Assembly: GCA_003254905.1 (NCBI GenBank)
Contig: QANU01077598.1
Location: forward strand, 294,920 to 358,919
Length of the DNA: 64,000 nt
Source: Nissolia schottii
Taxonomy: Eukaryota > Streptophyta > Magnoliopsida > Fabales > Fabaceae
Reading direction: 5' to 3'
Shown: positions 9,701-20,639 of the stretch, piece after piece
How the letters are laid out: every line of letters begins with the position of its first letter
How positions within the stretch are numbered: position 1 is the stretch's first letter
Position numbers and translations under genes: made by a program
Notes under the pieces: model-generated
Told to the model about the DNA's origin: nothing
The model's database searches: none
What the model saw: the letters and a program-made list of their open reading frames with translations, nothing else

Positions 9701-12700
9701 CTACCGGCCTTGATGGACAAGGCCATGGCAATTGAATGGCGGAACCACGCATGGAGGGAATCCGGAGTAAATCCNNNNNNNNNNNNNNNNNNNNNNNNNN
9801 NNNNNNNNNNNNNNNNNNNNNNNNNNNNNNNNNNNGTTGTGGCGAGAAATGGAGTCACGACCATAAGTGCACCATGAAACATTGCCAGATTATAATCCTA
9901 GAGGATGAGGAAAGAGAGGAAGATGAAGGAGGCGGAACGACACACTTGGAGATACTAGAAGGAGACGGCGACAGAGATTCAGGCAGCTTTCCCTTCCTTC
10001 CACCTTGAGGACAAGGTGGTTCTTCAAGGGGAAGGTATTGTTACATACCAGCCGGCCAATAATGTATCTGATTCGGTTAAGAAAGGAAAGGAAATCATTC
10101 CTTTTCCATTCCATTATGCCCGAAGAGGAAAGAGAGGATTAGGAGAATAATTATTTGAATTAAATCAGAGAGAATCTGATTTGTTAGCTGTTGTACCTGA
10201 TTTGTTATTAGGGAGAATAAATTAGTTGCACCTAATTAGGAAGTGAGGATTGCTAGCCTTGATTCTCTCTCACTGATAGTATATGAGAGATCTTTGGGGA
10301 AGAGGATGGGTATTGAGGTTTTAGACAGAACTAAAAGGGGACCAAGGGATCCATTATTTCCCAAGCTATTTTTCCTAATTCTCGTTTATTATTCTGCAGC
10401 CCTTGGGCTTGTTTATGTTCTGCCACGAAATTCCCCATTGGAATTCCTGTTTAATTAATAAAATCAGCAGCAGATTCAGTATTCTCTTTTAATTGGATAC
10501 CAGTTCTTACAAGTTTACATGACTGGGTATTGTTGTTACATGCTTATTTTTTCCTATCATCTTCAATTTTGAAATCTGTTACATTGATGTTATTTTAGTT
10601 TCATAAATATTTGATGTGCCATGTATTACAGAGAAGCATAAAAACTGGTAGATTCTTGCTGAGTTGCTCTTTTACTACTTCATCTACATTACTACCTTTT
10701 ACATGTTTGCTGTATTTCCTCATTGAACACCCCAAATTACAGGTTGTATGTATTCATTTGATTCTTTTTTACTAATTATATGTACTAGTACTGAGGTGCT
10801 TTTTTTTCGTATTGGAGGTTTTTAATTACAAAAATTAGTATATAATATAATTGTTTTTGGATAAAAATATTAATATTTAAGTAAAGGGTATTTTTGTAAA
10901 AAAATTATAATACAAAAATTTAGATGAATATGTTAATTTGTAGGTAAAGGATATTTTTGTCAAAAATATGAACTTTATCCTATCTCATGAAGATTCAACA
11001 AAGTTTTACATTGGCTGTCGACGACCTAATGCAACCCTCCTCTTTTTTCCAGGCTTGGGACCAGCTATGTAGTGATTTCCAACCAAACACCACATAGGCA
11101 GAGTTTTAGAAGAGATTTAGAAGTTAATGATCTACATGAAAACATGGCCCTTAATAGAGCACTATGACGTCGTTTGATCTATGTAACCGACCACACGTAA
11201 TGGGATAAGGCTTTGTTGTTGTTGTTGTATGAACTTTATCCTATCTAGTGTATCTCCAGACGCAAATAGTATTATGTTACACAATACAGTGTTTTATAGG
11301 ATGTCATTTCAAACACTATATAGTATTAAAAGTTTATCAGATCTTATCCAATCATCCCTTATCCAATCAAGCCTAATCCAATTGGGCCTTATCCTATACA
11401 GCGTGCCAAACGGGGCCTAAGCCCCAATAAATTCACCTTGGAGCATGACAATAATAGAAGATAATGGTTTTGATTTGATAGTCAGAGATGAGAAGTAAAC
11501 TACTCTTACCTTTACAATAATGATAGCTATTACTCCAATGACAATAAGGACCAGTAATCCCATAATACACTTGTCAGTAGCAACCTATTGCAAAAACTAG
11601 AGTAAGTTAATCAATGAATGATTCATATAGCAATTATATTTTTGAGAAAGTGAAGTGGATTCTTTAGAAATTGACCTGCCTACCGATTTCCTTGACCAAT
11701 TTAGAGGCTTTCTTTATAGAGAAATGGATAGAATCCAGCTCATTGACAATTCTGCTCATTTGTTCTGTCTAAACAAGGAAGAAAATACAGCCCTTAGTTC
11801 ACCTTTCAAATTCACCTTTTTTTACTTCTTTTTATTTTTTGGGTGCTAGAGTATGCATAAGATTCATACCTGAGCCTTAAGAGCTGCTGCAGTCTCTGTA
11901 CCAACATTTATAGTGTCTTGAACAACCTATTAATAATGCAAAGGAATTCACAGCAATAAACTCTGTCAGATAAGTTCCCCTTTTTACCCTCAGAAGATGA
12001 AGAGCAGAATTTAAATATCCAGAATCACTAAATCAAACATCATCTAGTGGAGACAAGAAACAGGGAGGTCCATTGTGGCCTTAGGTGAGTGCATATAAAA
12101 TGCACATTTTTTCCACGTTAATTCAAGGAGGTGAGTAAATAACTCTTCATTGATAGTGATACACAAGATTGAAGATTTGAATGTAGTATCACACAGAAAC
12201 TTCAAGAACCAACTCATCGGAAAGACAACAGGAATATGCTCCCTTTAAATATGAATGAATAAGGATAGAAATATTTTTTCTACACCTCTAACTTCATCTT
12301 CACTATATTAATTTTGCAATTTTGAAATACTCTAGAGAGCCAGATTAATTCTAAGAGAATTGTAAATAGAAAATCAAATTCATTCAAGCCTGGGAATGAA
12401 CCAAAGTAAGTATGGGATTGTGGTTCTTTAGGACCATAATGTAAAATTAATAGAGATAACTAGAAATACAATATGTTCATAAATTTACATGAGGAAGAAA
12501 ATGTTGTGAAGAGACGGTTAAACTTTCATAAGATATCTAGGAAGCAAAATGATGAGAAGATTCAAAATAATAAAGAAGAAAGAAGAAAACGGCGGGGCAG
12601 AAAAATAAGACAAGATAAAAATGCTAACAATGACCTTGGGTCCAGATTTATTACCACCTATCAAACTGTTTTCCAAATATCACATATTTTCTTAACTGCA

Positions 12701-15297
12701 GGCTATCATTGTAATGAAAAGTAAACCAAGCATAATATGCGGAACTAAGTGATAATAAATAAACCAACCCTCTGTCCCCTCTCAATGGCTTGATCTGTCT
12801 CATCCATCATCCGATTCCCACCATCAATTAGCTGTTGATTTGTCATTGCTGTAAAGGAAAAAGATTACATCATGAACGTTCCACATTAATCAAATCATAA
12901 AAAATTAAAGAAAAGAAAATAAAACTTAGACCCTGTTTGGTTATGATGTGAAATTAACAACAGCTTTTTTGAAGTACTAGAGGGGGGCAGGCACTACATG
13001 CCTGCTAATGTTGAACATGAGAAGTTTTGTTTTCCAAAGATGAATGTTTGATCCATGTAGGCGACCCCACATAATGGAAAAGGGCTCAATTGTTGTTGTT
13101 GTTGACTGTTTGTAACCGTTTCATAAATTATAAGTGCAAAAAACAATTGCACTTAGTGGGATGGTAAATTACAAATTGTTGTTGTTGGAATAGTGAGGAT
13201 GGCTTATTAAAGTAAAGGGTATTTTGGGAGAAATAGGCAAATGTGACCCAGGTAGTTGAAACGCTTCAACAGCATTATATAGTAGTAAAGATAAAGAAGA
13301 AGAAAAAACATAATACTTTTAATTGTTCAAGGCGGTTGGCCAAAATATTATGAAGTGCTTAAAGCGACAGAAGAAGCAAAAACTATGCCATTAAGGAGCA
13401 GCACAGAATTTGTGTTTGTCCTCTGAAGCAAATGCTGAAGCAGAAAATATTTTTTAGACAATCATTTTTCTTTTTAATTATGCTTTCTAAGTATTTTCGT
13501 ATTACTTTTTTAAAAAAAAATCACAAAAATGGAAAACAATCACAGCAGGGCCAGACAGGTTCTTAGGCTATGAAGCATGCCTGCTTAGCAAAGCACGCCA
13601 GACTATCTCCCAGCATACAACATTACAGAAGCATGACAAATTGTCCTCTCACCACTCTTCCTCCACCGTCCACAATTTTTTTATCTATGCTTTCCCCTTG
13701 ATAGCATCAATGTTTACTCTAACTAGGCGATGTCTAGATTCAAAATGAATACAACTATGAGTGATATAAAGCGAGCACAACAAAAAGCAACCGTCTTGTA
13801 TAAGAACTGAAAAATATTTATTGGTTGACAAAACATATACAAAGCCTATTCTATCACTTATGTCTGCACCTACCAAAACAAATTCATTGTGGAATTTCAT
13901 TAATTTATATAGGAATATTAGAATAACCCATATGCTTACATGAAGCTAGCAAGACATTTTCTTCGGCAAAACCTTCATTGGGCCCCTCAAAGAGCTCAAT
14001 TCGCTTATTCTCAATATTTGTTGCATACCTGCAAGGCAATTAAAAACATGCAGTTATTGGTCCATGCCATCAAGGTATACATCATGCAAGAACAAAAATG
14101 ACTTGGGGTGACATTTCAAGCAAGCTGAAGGCATATAATAATACGATCAAGGACATTCTATGCTTGCCAAATAGGCTATGATTAACCACGAATGTGATAT
14201 GTTCACTTACTGCTTTTTCAAAGCAACATATGAATTCAACTCTTTGATCTGCAACAAGAATGGCAAATGCAGAAATGCTTGTCAGTTAGGGTGACAGATT
14301 TCATGCGCCATTTATGGATACCAGTAAATTAAAATTATGAACAAGTAGCAAAAAAAAAAAAGTATTGTGTAGTTATCGAGATTCCAAACCGAAAATCTCA
14401 CCATTGACTGCTTTTTCTCATTCAACATTTTGTTGGTTTCTTTATCAAAGTTACCCTCCAAGGCTTTGACTTCTTTATCGAACTCTTTTATAAGCCTGCA
14501 AAAGTTAGATCCGACAACATACACACTTCAGCCACTGGAAAGGGTAACAAAACCTCAATTCTTAAAGTGTGGTAGTTCATGATCACACATCTATGAATGC
14601 TTCCAAAACCAATGGATTCAGGAAAAGAACAGAAACAAGCATTTGAAAGCACGGAAAAACAGGTTCTTTTCCTCTTTATTTTTAAGATAATCAAAACGCG
14701 TTTGTTGCTATACTCGAACCGAGCAAGCCTTGGGTTCTGAATTCGGATGAATTATTTTCAATACAGATCTGGAAACAGTGACATGTCTTAACAAGCCTAC
14801 TTTGCTCTTATCATCCAAAACATTGGCCAAATATCCCAATACAAAAAAAAGGGTCAAATTCGCATCCCTTCTCTCCACTCCGGATTATATCATTCACAAA
14901 ACAAAATGCAGCATGTGAATCATTGATAAACAAATCTGACAGTTAGCCCGACCAGACCCGAGTCGAGTCAGATTAGTTTAGTTCCTAAAGAAAAGAACAA
15001 TAATTGTAAAAATCAGTCTAAGTGGAATGTGATGTGAGCTGAAGAGTTATACCGTTTGCAGTCTCGCATTTTGTCAGTGAGGTCTTCGAGCTGCCTGCTC
15101 TGCCTGCTGGAATCCCTAATCTTCTCCAACTTCTGAAACCCATTCCTGCAACAAACACCACCACCATCATTAGAGGAACAGAGCAACAGATTCAGCAGTT
15201 CGAGAGAAGAGGTCACTCACGAAAGGGCGCGGAAATTATCGGCGATGCGGCCATCGATCTCCGCCAGCTCCTCGCTGATAGCTGACAACTGATCCAT
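6770..15297 (-). CDS. NPSN11: Novel plant SNARE 11-type Qb-SNARE, 10 exons
   Basis: Membrane-anchored Qb-SNARE of the plant-specific NPSN family, known from Arabidopsis to act in vesicle fusion, including at the cell plate in cytokinesis. Exons on minus: 15221-15297, 15053-15145, 14402-14495, 14211-14248, 13940-14028, 12769-12848, 11870-11926, 11676-11768, 11510-11584, 6770-6871. All junctions are GT-AG and in frame; total 265 residues, the usual NPSN11 length. The start gives MDQLSAISEELAEIDGRIAD. An N-terminal helical region contains NGFQKLEKIRDSSRQSRQLE; the SNARE helix spans about residues 138-205 with glutamine in the central-layer region (LKAQTEQMSRIV). One membrane segment lies at about 213-232 (CIMGLLVLIVIGVIAIIIV), followed by the conserved tail NPNNKDIRDIPGLAPP, here HPNNKDIRDIPGLAPP. 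Intron 9 is 4.6 kb and full of transposons; intron 5 carries a MITE. Confidence 0.94.
8500..8972 (+). repeat. 5' LTR of the gag-only element
   Basis: Starts tgttacataccagcc and ends ataccagttcttaca. It is aligned by eye over its whole length with 10039-10511, with only scattered substitutions (for example attcagtt/attcggtt and ctactaggaa/ctgccacgaa). Confidence 0.93.
8975..8986 (+). other. Primer-binding site, tRNA-iMet type
   Basis: tggtatcagagc lies two bases after the 5' LTR end and matches the 3' end of initiator methionine tRNA, the usual primer of plant LTR elements. Confidence 0.9.
9004..10035 (+). pseudogene. Degenerate retrotransposon gag
   Basis: Capsid-type gag. It begins MVSTRAVMEARLDTLERQM at 9004 in frame 1. 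The natural reading then moves to frame 2 between about 9080 and 9092 (a small indel), meets an in-frame TAG at 9222-9224, and continues with KLDVPVFSGEGASEWIVKME and the conserved retrotransposon gag block (9341-9774). A 61-base assembly gap follows. After it come CGEKWSHDHKC, the second half of a CCHC zinc knuckle, and a Glu/Asp-rich stretch. The frame change across the gap is not evidence of mutation because the gap length may be arbitrary. The frameshift plus stop mean this copy probably makes no full Gag. Confidence 0.85.
9775..9835. other. Assembly gap (61 N) inside gag
   Basis: A run of N removes the start of the zinc knuckle region. The true length is unknown. Confidence 0.99.
10022..10037 (+). 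other. Polypurine tract
   Basis: cttcaaggggaaggta lies immediately before the 3' LTR, the position where plus-strand DNA synthesis is primed. The same bases encode the polyprotein tail residues VLQGEG. Confidence 0.8.
10039..10511 (+). repeat. 3' LTR of the gag-only element
   Basis: The same 473-bp length as the 5' LTR, ending ataccagttcttaca, followed by the target duplication agttt. Confidence 0.93.
10986..11227 (+). mobile_element. (TTG)n-tailed retroposon (SINE-like) with 19-bp target duplication
   Basis: The 242-bp body is flanked by perfect 19-bp direct repeats tatgaactttatcctatct at 10967-10985 and 11228-11246. It ends 'gggataaggctttgttgttgttgttg', the 3' tail I know from Au-type plant SINEs. 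Box A and box B promoters are not convincing, so it may be 5'-truncated or a LINE-derived copy. Inserted into the degenerate DNA element of NPSN11 intron 9. Confidence 0.85.
12929..13562. mobile_element. Tourist-like (PIF/Harbinger) MITE in NPSN11 intron 5
   Basis: Ends gaccctgtttgg and ccagacaggttc (inverted, imperfect), flanked by TTA on both sides (12926-12928 and 13563-13565). The 'GxxCTGTTTGG' terminus and TTA target site are typical of Tourist MITEs. No coding capacity. It contains a second (TTG)n retroposon tail near 13046-13104. Confidence 0.75.
13046..13104 (+). repeat. Second (TTG)n retroposon tail
   Basis: gatccatgtaggcgacccca followed by a TTG run resembles the end of the 10986-11227 retroposon (gatctatgtaaccgaccaca). 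No flanking duplication was found. Probably an older or truncated copy. Confidence 0.6.
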
Positions 15298-15865
15298 CGC
15301 TTTCAGATCCCTCCCTACGAAAACGAGATCTCACGAATTCGAACAGTTCGAGTCTTTCCAAGTCAAATAACGCAGACTCGTTGCATTGATTGCGCCAGAA
15401 AAACAAACGAAAACGTCGCCGTTCAGGAGCAGCCGAACTGAGCTAAATGCAGGATTTGAGATTGATCGTAAATAAGGCAAGAGGAGAGCACACGGTTTCT
15501 ATCTATCTCTATGTCCCTCTCTTCTTTGATCTCTTTCCTCCTCGTGAATCGTGATTTTTAATTACATTCAATTTTTTGTTTCGAACAAAATTAAATCGAA
15601 TTTTCGGCCGTTTAATTTAAAAAGGCCGCGGCTAGGATTCCTGTGGTGGCGGTTGTACTAGTGTGAACGTGCTCCCGCATGCTTTGTCATCCGATTGCTG
15701 TTTCAACGGTGGATTGGAGGAACCTGAACACACCTCTCAGTCTCTTGATATTTTTAAGGGTTCCACTCGATGAATTACGTTTCGCTTACAATATTTTATC
15801 GAGCAAGGATTCTCAGGTAAAGGATCTCTTCTTATAGAGCATTTCTTTTTTTTATTTTATGATAT

Positions 15866-16400
15866 AATACAATAATTGTCTCAATACAGCTAAGATATTG
15901 TAAGAGCCGTGGTCCAGGGAAGGATATGTAAATTTTATAGTTGTCTCAATACAGCTAAGGCATTGTCACAACCAGGGTCGGTTACTTAAATTTTATGGTG
16001 ATTTTTCAACCGTCTTGATACGGTAAATATTCTGTAATATTTAATTTATTTATTTTTTATAATTTTTATAATTAAATTTATTAAATTTTATTATTATTTT
16101 ATAATTTATTATGACATATTGATAGATTATATGATTAATATGATAAATTAATACTCTTTAATACAATATTTATAAAGGTGTATTGTAAACTCAAATAATT
16201 TACAATTTTTTAAACTTCTTATAAGTTAGCATTTTAAATGATTTGACTAATAAAAAAATCATTATAATTTTATAAAATATGAAATAATAACAAAATTTGA
16301 TGAATTTAATTATAAAAGTTATCAAAAATTAATAAATTAAATGAAATAAGATATTTACCGCATGAATTAAATGAAAAATCACCGAATTTCATTAGTTTGA
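15866..16400. repeat. Tandem duplication next to a foldback element
   Basis: Two copies of a roughly 60-bp unit starting ttgtctcaatacagctaag lie at about 15874 and 15940. They run into a foldback: left arm about 15990-16125 (ggtgatttttcaaccg..cggtaaatatt..) and right arm about 16260-16390 in reverse complement (cggtgatttttca..gcggtaaatat..). It looks like an AT-rich MITE about 400 bp long. Target duplication not identified. Confidence 0.6.
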
Positions 16401-17990
16401 TTTTGCGATAATAATAGTGCACAGTATATTGTATCATTATCAATTAGATATCTATCAAGAAAATCAATCATTTGGATAAGTACAATTTATGTGATTGGTA
16501 GGTTATGTGTAAACATTTTATAATAAGTGTAAATTAAATGTTAAAAATGATTAACACAATTGATAAAGAAACAATTCATATCTCAAAAAGACGTGAGTCT
16601 TCAGCGCTCAAAAAGCTTAGAGACATATCATGATTTTGGTGAAATGACAGGTGTTGAGCTCACCTAAACTATTGTTAATAATAAAAAGAAAAGTATGTGG
16701 AATTAAATGAAAGTGAAATAATGATATTGGGGCAATGGTATATAGTCCGAGACATCAATAAAAGAAAAACGCAAGAATTGGTTTATAAAAAAAAAAAAAA
16801 AGCAAGAATGGGTGTGTTTGTGGGTTTGTCGCAAAAGTATGATTTAACTAACTAAAATGATAAGATTATGGTGATTTTTAAAAATTTATATTTTTATGAA
16901 TTTATTGTTAAAATTGGAAATCAAAATACCAATTTAAAAAAAAAATTCTCTCTTCCAATTTTCACTTTCCTCTAAAATTGGAACTATAAGTGCGAATTTC
17001 AAGTTTAAACCGTATGCAACTTTTATAAAGTGTTTTTGAAAAACAAAAGATTTTGATTTCTTTTTTTCAAAAATTATGTAGTATTTTTGTCATGTTGTAC
17101 ATCATTTTCATGATATTAAATACAGTTAAACCTAATTTATCCCATTAAATAAAGGAGAATCTTCCATTTAAAGTAATTTGATATCCATTTTCTTAATATC
17201 TTCAAATAGTGTTAATACTGCTTCTATTTATTTTATTGTTTTTCTCGCTCACATTTTACACAAATTATCTGATTCTACTCTCTTCATTCATTTCGGGAAT
17301 TTATATTAAATTAATATTTATTAAATTAGTAGGGAAACAGACAGCAAATCAGACCGCAGCGATAATCACGCGACTCTTGATCTTTCATTTTCAGATTTTA
17401 TTACGTCAAACTTTGTTGGAAATTAATCCTCCCATATTAAATTTGATAAAAAAAAATATAAGTATTTAAATTAGATTATACCATTTTAAAAAAAATTTAC
17501 TTCCTTAAAATATTTATAACTTTTTTTATAATATAACTAAACTTGATCAAATTTTACATTTCAAAATCCATACTCAACTTTTGTACCTTTGGTTCCTTTT
17601 GTGATCTGTTACCTTTCTCCATGATCGCAGGTGGGGCTCGGTTAGTAGCTTTGGCCCACTGGCTGGTGAATGGGGATGATTGTTTTTTATTTTTTAGCTA
17701 ATTACTTGCGATGATGAAGCTCATAACGTGGAAGCATGCTTCTTATTATCCTAAAGAAGAAAATTGATAGATAAGTGCCTCTTTTTTCTTTTGTCCGTCC
17801 AGTTCTCAAACCCGATATCTGCTTAAGTAATATCAAGCCACTTACCACTCAGATCAACCACCATTAATAGATAAGTGCCTCTTATCCCCTTTTAATTAAT
17901 ATTAAAACATGAAGTGATTTTAATTTTTTAGAAGTTATATAAAATGTTTTTTTATTAATAGTTCATCCGAACGAACCTAAAATTGGGATG
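16400..17990. other. AT-rich gene-free stretch
   Basis: Homopolymer-rich, no recognised gene. The 86-codon frame at 17209 is hydrophobic low-complexity sequence. A short direct repeat 'taatagataagtgcctctt' near 17767 and 17865 is the only structure seen. Confidence 0.35.
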
Positions 17991-18064
17991 AACATACTCT
18001 TCTCACATTAATTACTAATGTAGAATACCATGTTATGATAAGAAAAATATATAAGTGTTATAGA

Positions 18065-18500
18065 CTAAGCCTTTAAGACCCACCCATCTTGGAACCTAAA
18101 CCCGAAGGTCCGCGAATTAACCCGACCCAAGTTATCACCTCGCCAACGATCAGAGAGATTCTCGTCCCGTGATATCCTTCCTCCAGGGAGTAACGCTCCA
18201 CGATCCTCAGAGGTAAGATTCTCGCCCTGTGATATCCTCCCTCTAGGGAGTAACGCTCCACGATCCTCAGAGGCTAACTCAACGGAAAGATCCCCGAGAT
18301 AACGGAATTCACGACCACCTCTCAGGTATTTAAACCTAAGCAGCACACCATGTACGCCCGAAACCCATTTCCCCCTTTGATTCCCCTATTGCTTCGAACA
18401 TTCACTAACTTAAGCATCGGAGTCCTTGCAGGTACCCATCGCGGTGACCTTGAACCCATAGAGGAGCTCCAAAATCTAAATTGTACCCCTTCGGTACAAA
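18065..18500 (+). repeat. LTR fragment with internal tandem repeat
   Basis: Two copies of a unit of about 65 bp (shared core gtaacgctccacgatcctca) at about 18189 and 18250, with a related part upstream. This is followed by cactaacttaagcatcgga..cttgcaggtaccc near 18404-18435, a motif common in the R-U5 region of plant gypsy LTRs (classically 'TGACTTGAGCGTCGGAG'). The minus-strand open frame here (SEDRGALLPGGRIS repeats) is a product of the tandem repeat. LTR limits not determined. Confidence 0.5.
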
Positions 18501-18639
18501 AAGCAATATTATTATTATATATAATTCATCATTATTATATATTTTTTGTTCTTAATGGCACTCTCATACTAGTCAATTTTTTCGATAATTTCAAAACTCA
18601 ACCCACCAACGAGTGGGGAGCAAGGAGTAAATTTTAAAA

Positions 18640-19630
18640 CTCTCATAATAGAAAATAACTAGTGGAATAACTTGTGTCGTGTATGAGACTTATAAAGATT
18701 ATTTCTGTCCACTCTTAAATGTCATGTTTTATTTAAAATTTTGTTTAAAATTAGTTGTTATTTAATAAGATTAAAGAAGTATTAAAAACATATGAGGATA
18801 GAAGAAAATGACCTACCATTTGATGGAGGTGAAGATTATTTGAATAACCAAATGCCAAGCAACAAAATCGAGGATTGCTAGGTGAAGAAAAAAGTACTTT
18901 TCTCATTGATTAACTTCAGTATATACACAAGATGTAACAAAGCTTACAAAAGGGGATGGCGTCTAATGGACTTTCACTAACTCTAACCACCATCAGCCGC
19001 CTAATACAATCGGCCATAACTAACTTAATTACACAGGTTTAACAGAATGTAGGAAAAAAGACTTAACTACCCTCATAAGTTCCTTGCCACCTACATGATA
19101 ATTTTATTCTAAAGTTTACTGTGAAACATATTTGTTTGTTGAAAACTTTAGTACGAACGATGAAGTACCTCATCATAAATAAAGGCCACAAAGACTTAAT
19201 GTAACAACTCATTTGTGTATAACTTGGTTTCTATTTGATCAGTGGATTAACTTTTGTTTTGAGTCCCTTAATATTTACATAATTTTAATTTGACAAGCTT
19301 ATTTTTCTTTTCTCTTTTTCTGGATGGCTAATAAGAGTAATAAAAATAACTAGTGTATTTACCCGACTTCTTGTTGCTCTTTGATTATAGTTGCTACAAG
19401 CTAAACATTAACATCGTTAACATTTTTAGAGTAGGGAAACAAGAGAAGAAAGGGGTGAAAAACTCATTAAATATAGTAATACACGCCTATTACAATCACT
19501 ACAAATTTTATTTTTGCAACTTATGCCACCTAACCGTACCTAATGATAAAATACTGTACCCTACTTTCATGTCAAATGCATCCCTTGACTCCTTAATTCA
19601 ATTAGGCAGATCAATAAAAGTTCTCAATCT
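18640..19630. other. Gene-free stretch downstream of the fasciclin-like gene
   Basis: AT-rich; no exon or repeat family recognised. The last part is probably the 3' UTR of the fasciclin-like gene read on minus. Confidence 0.35.
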
Positions 19631-19638
19631 TTCTTGGA

Positions 19639-20403
19639 CTAAATATTGAAGATCCCCATCAGAGACAATATCAAGCATGACCCATAATAATAAAGCAAGT
19701 GGGTTGACCCTGATTTCACTGGCGCAATACTAGCATCAATTGGGCCTGGGGCTGTAAATGCACGAGGAGGACTAAGGTTTTGATCTCCACTAGAAGGCAC
19801 TGAAGGCATTGAAGGAGACGGAATAATTGGAGGTAAGGCCTCACATAAAGAAGGGTCAGTGCCATTAGTACATTGGGATAGTGGAGGAGGAACATTGCTA
19901 GTAGAGTTATTATTTAATGATGATCCACAATCTTGTGACAAGACCCCATCTATCCCATGACACCTAATTGAAGACCCTCCCACACATATATTTGGGCTTA
20001 TAATTCTCACATTGTTGATAACAAAATCCCTCCTGCCATTGTTGGTGATCCTCATCATGCAATTTGAGAGTGAGCTTGGAATTGTTGTCCCTGTTGGGAA
20101 TTGCTTCAAGGTGTCAAATAGCAAAGGCGATGGGATTGAGTGCCTTAGCAAGAACCCTGAAATTGACCCATGTTGCAACAAAATGTTGGCTAGCATTCTA
20201 TCATTGGGCATCAAGAATGTCACATTTTCTTCAAGCTTTGTGTCTGGTGGGGACAACGTGTTTATGAGCATCACAAATGTGAAGTAATTTGCCTTTTGCA
20301 TCTCCTTGGTGGCTGCAACAAGTTCTTGGCTCCTTATAGGAATTTCTGTTGAACTAACTGATGAAATCAACATCAATAGGAGGAACGACACATTGCTTGC
20401 CAT
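19639..20403 (-). CDS. Fasciclin-like arabinogalactan protein, single FAS1 domain
   Basis: A secreted, probably GPI-anchored cell-surface protein of 254 residues in one exon. A signal peptide covers about residues 1-18 (MASNVSFLLLMLISSVSS). One FAS1 domain spans about 27-155, with the H1-like block NVTFLMPNDRML, the conserved His of FLLRHSIPSP, and the H2-like block VINNVRIISPNICVGG..GIDGVL. Several N-glycosylation sites (NVT, NST, NGT) and a Pro/Ser/Ala-rich stretch (about 165-225: VPPPLS, LPPIIPSPSMPSVPSS) are expected to carry arabinogalactan. The hydrophobic C-terminus (LLYYYGSCLILSLMGIFNI) fits a GPI-attachment signal. It belongs with the short single-domain FLAs; which Arabidopsis paralogue is closest cannot be told by eye. 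Divergent from eL43, with 1.57 kb between the start codons. Confidence 0.9.
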   Translation of the reverse strand: MASNVSFLLLMLISSVSSTEIPIRSQELVAATKEMQKANYFTFVMLINTLSPPDTKLEENVTFLMPNDRMLANILLQHGSISGFLLRHSIPSPLLFDTLKQFPTGTTIPSSLSNCMMRITNNGRRDFVINNVRIISPNICVGGSSIRCHGIDGVLSQDCGSSLNNNSTSNVPPPLSQCTNGTDPSLCEALPPIIPSPSMPSVPSSGDQNLSPPRAFTAPGPIDASIAPVKSGSTHLLYYYGSCLILSLMGIFNI

Positions 20404-20639
20404 GGCTGATGTTGTTTTTTGTGCTAAGTTATTTTTGCTTTGATTTCTCTCCTTCCTTTGAATATGTTGGTTTTGTCATGAAAAGTGCATTCATAGAGTT
20501 TTGAAAGCTGAATATGGAATGTGGTGTTAATTTTTTGTGTGCACATGCGAAGTTGCTGCTTCACCAAACTAAGCCTCACACACCTCCTGGATGATTGTAA
20601 CCTCTGATTTAGTATAATGATAATTTTGGGCAAAATGTT

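Larger units (their letters stand above)
8500..10511 (+). mobile_element. Non-autonomous gag-only LTR retrotransposon (Ty3/gypsy type)
   Basis: A complete 2012-bp element: two 473-bp LTRs (8500-8972 and 10039-10511), both TG...CA, flanked by the 5-bp target duplication agttt (8495-8499 and 10512-10516). The tRNA-Met primer-binding site is at 8975-8986 and the polypurine tract at 10022-10037. The interior encodes only a damaged gag and the short C-terminal tail typical of gypsy polyproteins (HLEDKVVLQGEG, 9999-10034); protease, reverse transcriptase, RNase H and integrase are missing. The two LTRs differ by roughly a dozen substitutions and no indel, so insertion is fairly recent. It sits in intron 9 of NPSN11, opposite to that gene's direction. 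Confidence 0.92.
7409..11420. mobile_element. Degenerate TIR (foldback) DNA element in NPSN11 intron 9
   Basis: The left edge reads gtttggtacaacgtatt..ggataggataagc. The right edge, reverse-complemented, reads ccccgtttggcacgctgta..taggataagg. Both resemble the element end at 31313 (gcccgtttggtacaccgta). The ends are probably the terminal repeats of one non-autonomous DNA transposon, later split by the LTR element at 8500-10511 and the retroposon at 10986-11227. No transposase and no clear target duplication was found, so the joining of the two ends into one element is inferred. Confidence 0.5.

Noticed and set aside
9736..10008. Apparent frameshift of gag across the N gap
   Set aside because: The gap length may be arbitrary, so the frame on each side cannot be compared. 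Only the changes near 9080 and the stop at 9222 count.
18065..18346. 93-codon minus frame with repeated SEDRGALLPGGRIS
   Set aside because: A translation of a tandem repeat inside an LTR fragment; not a repeat protein gene.
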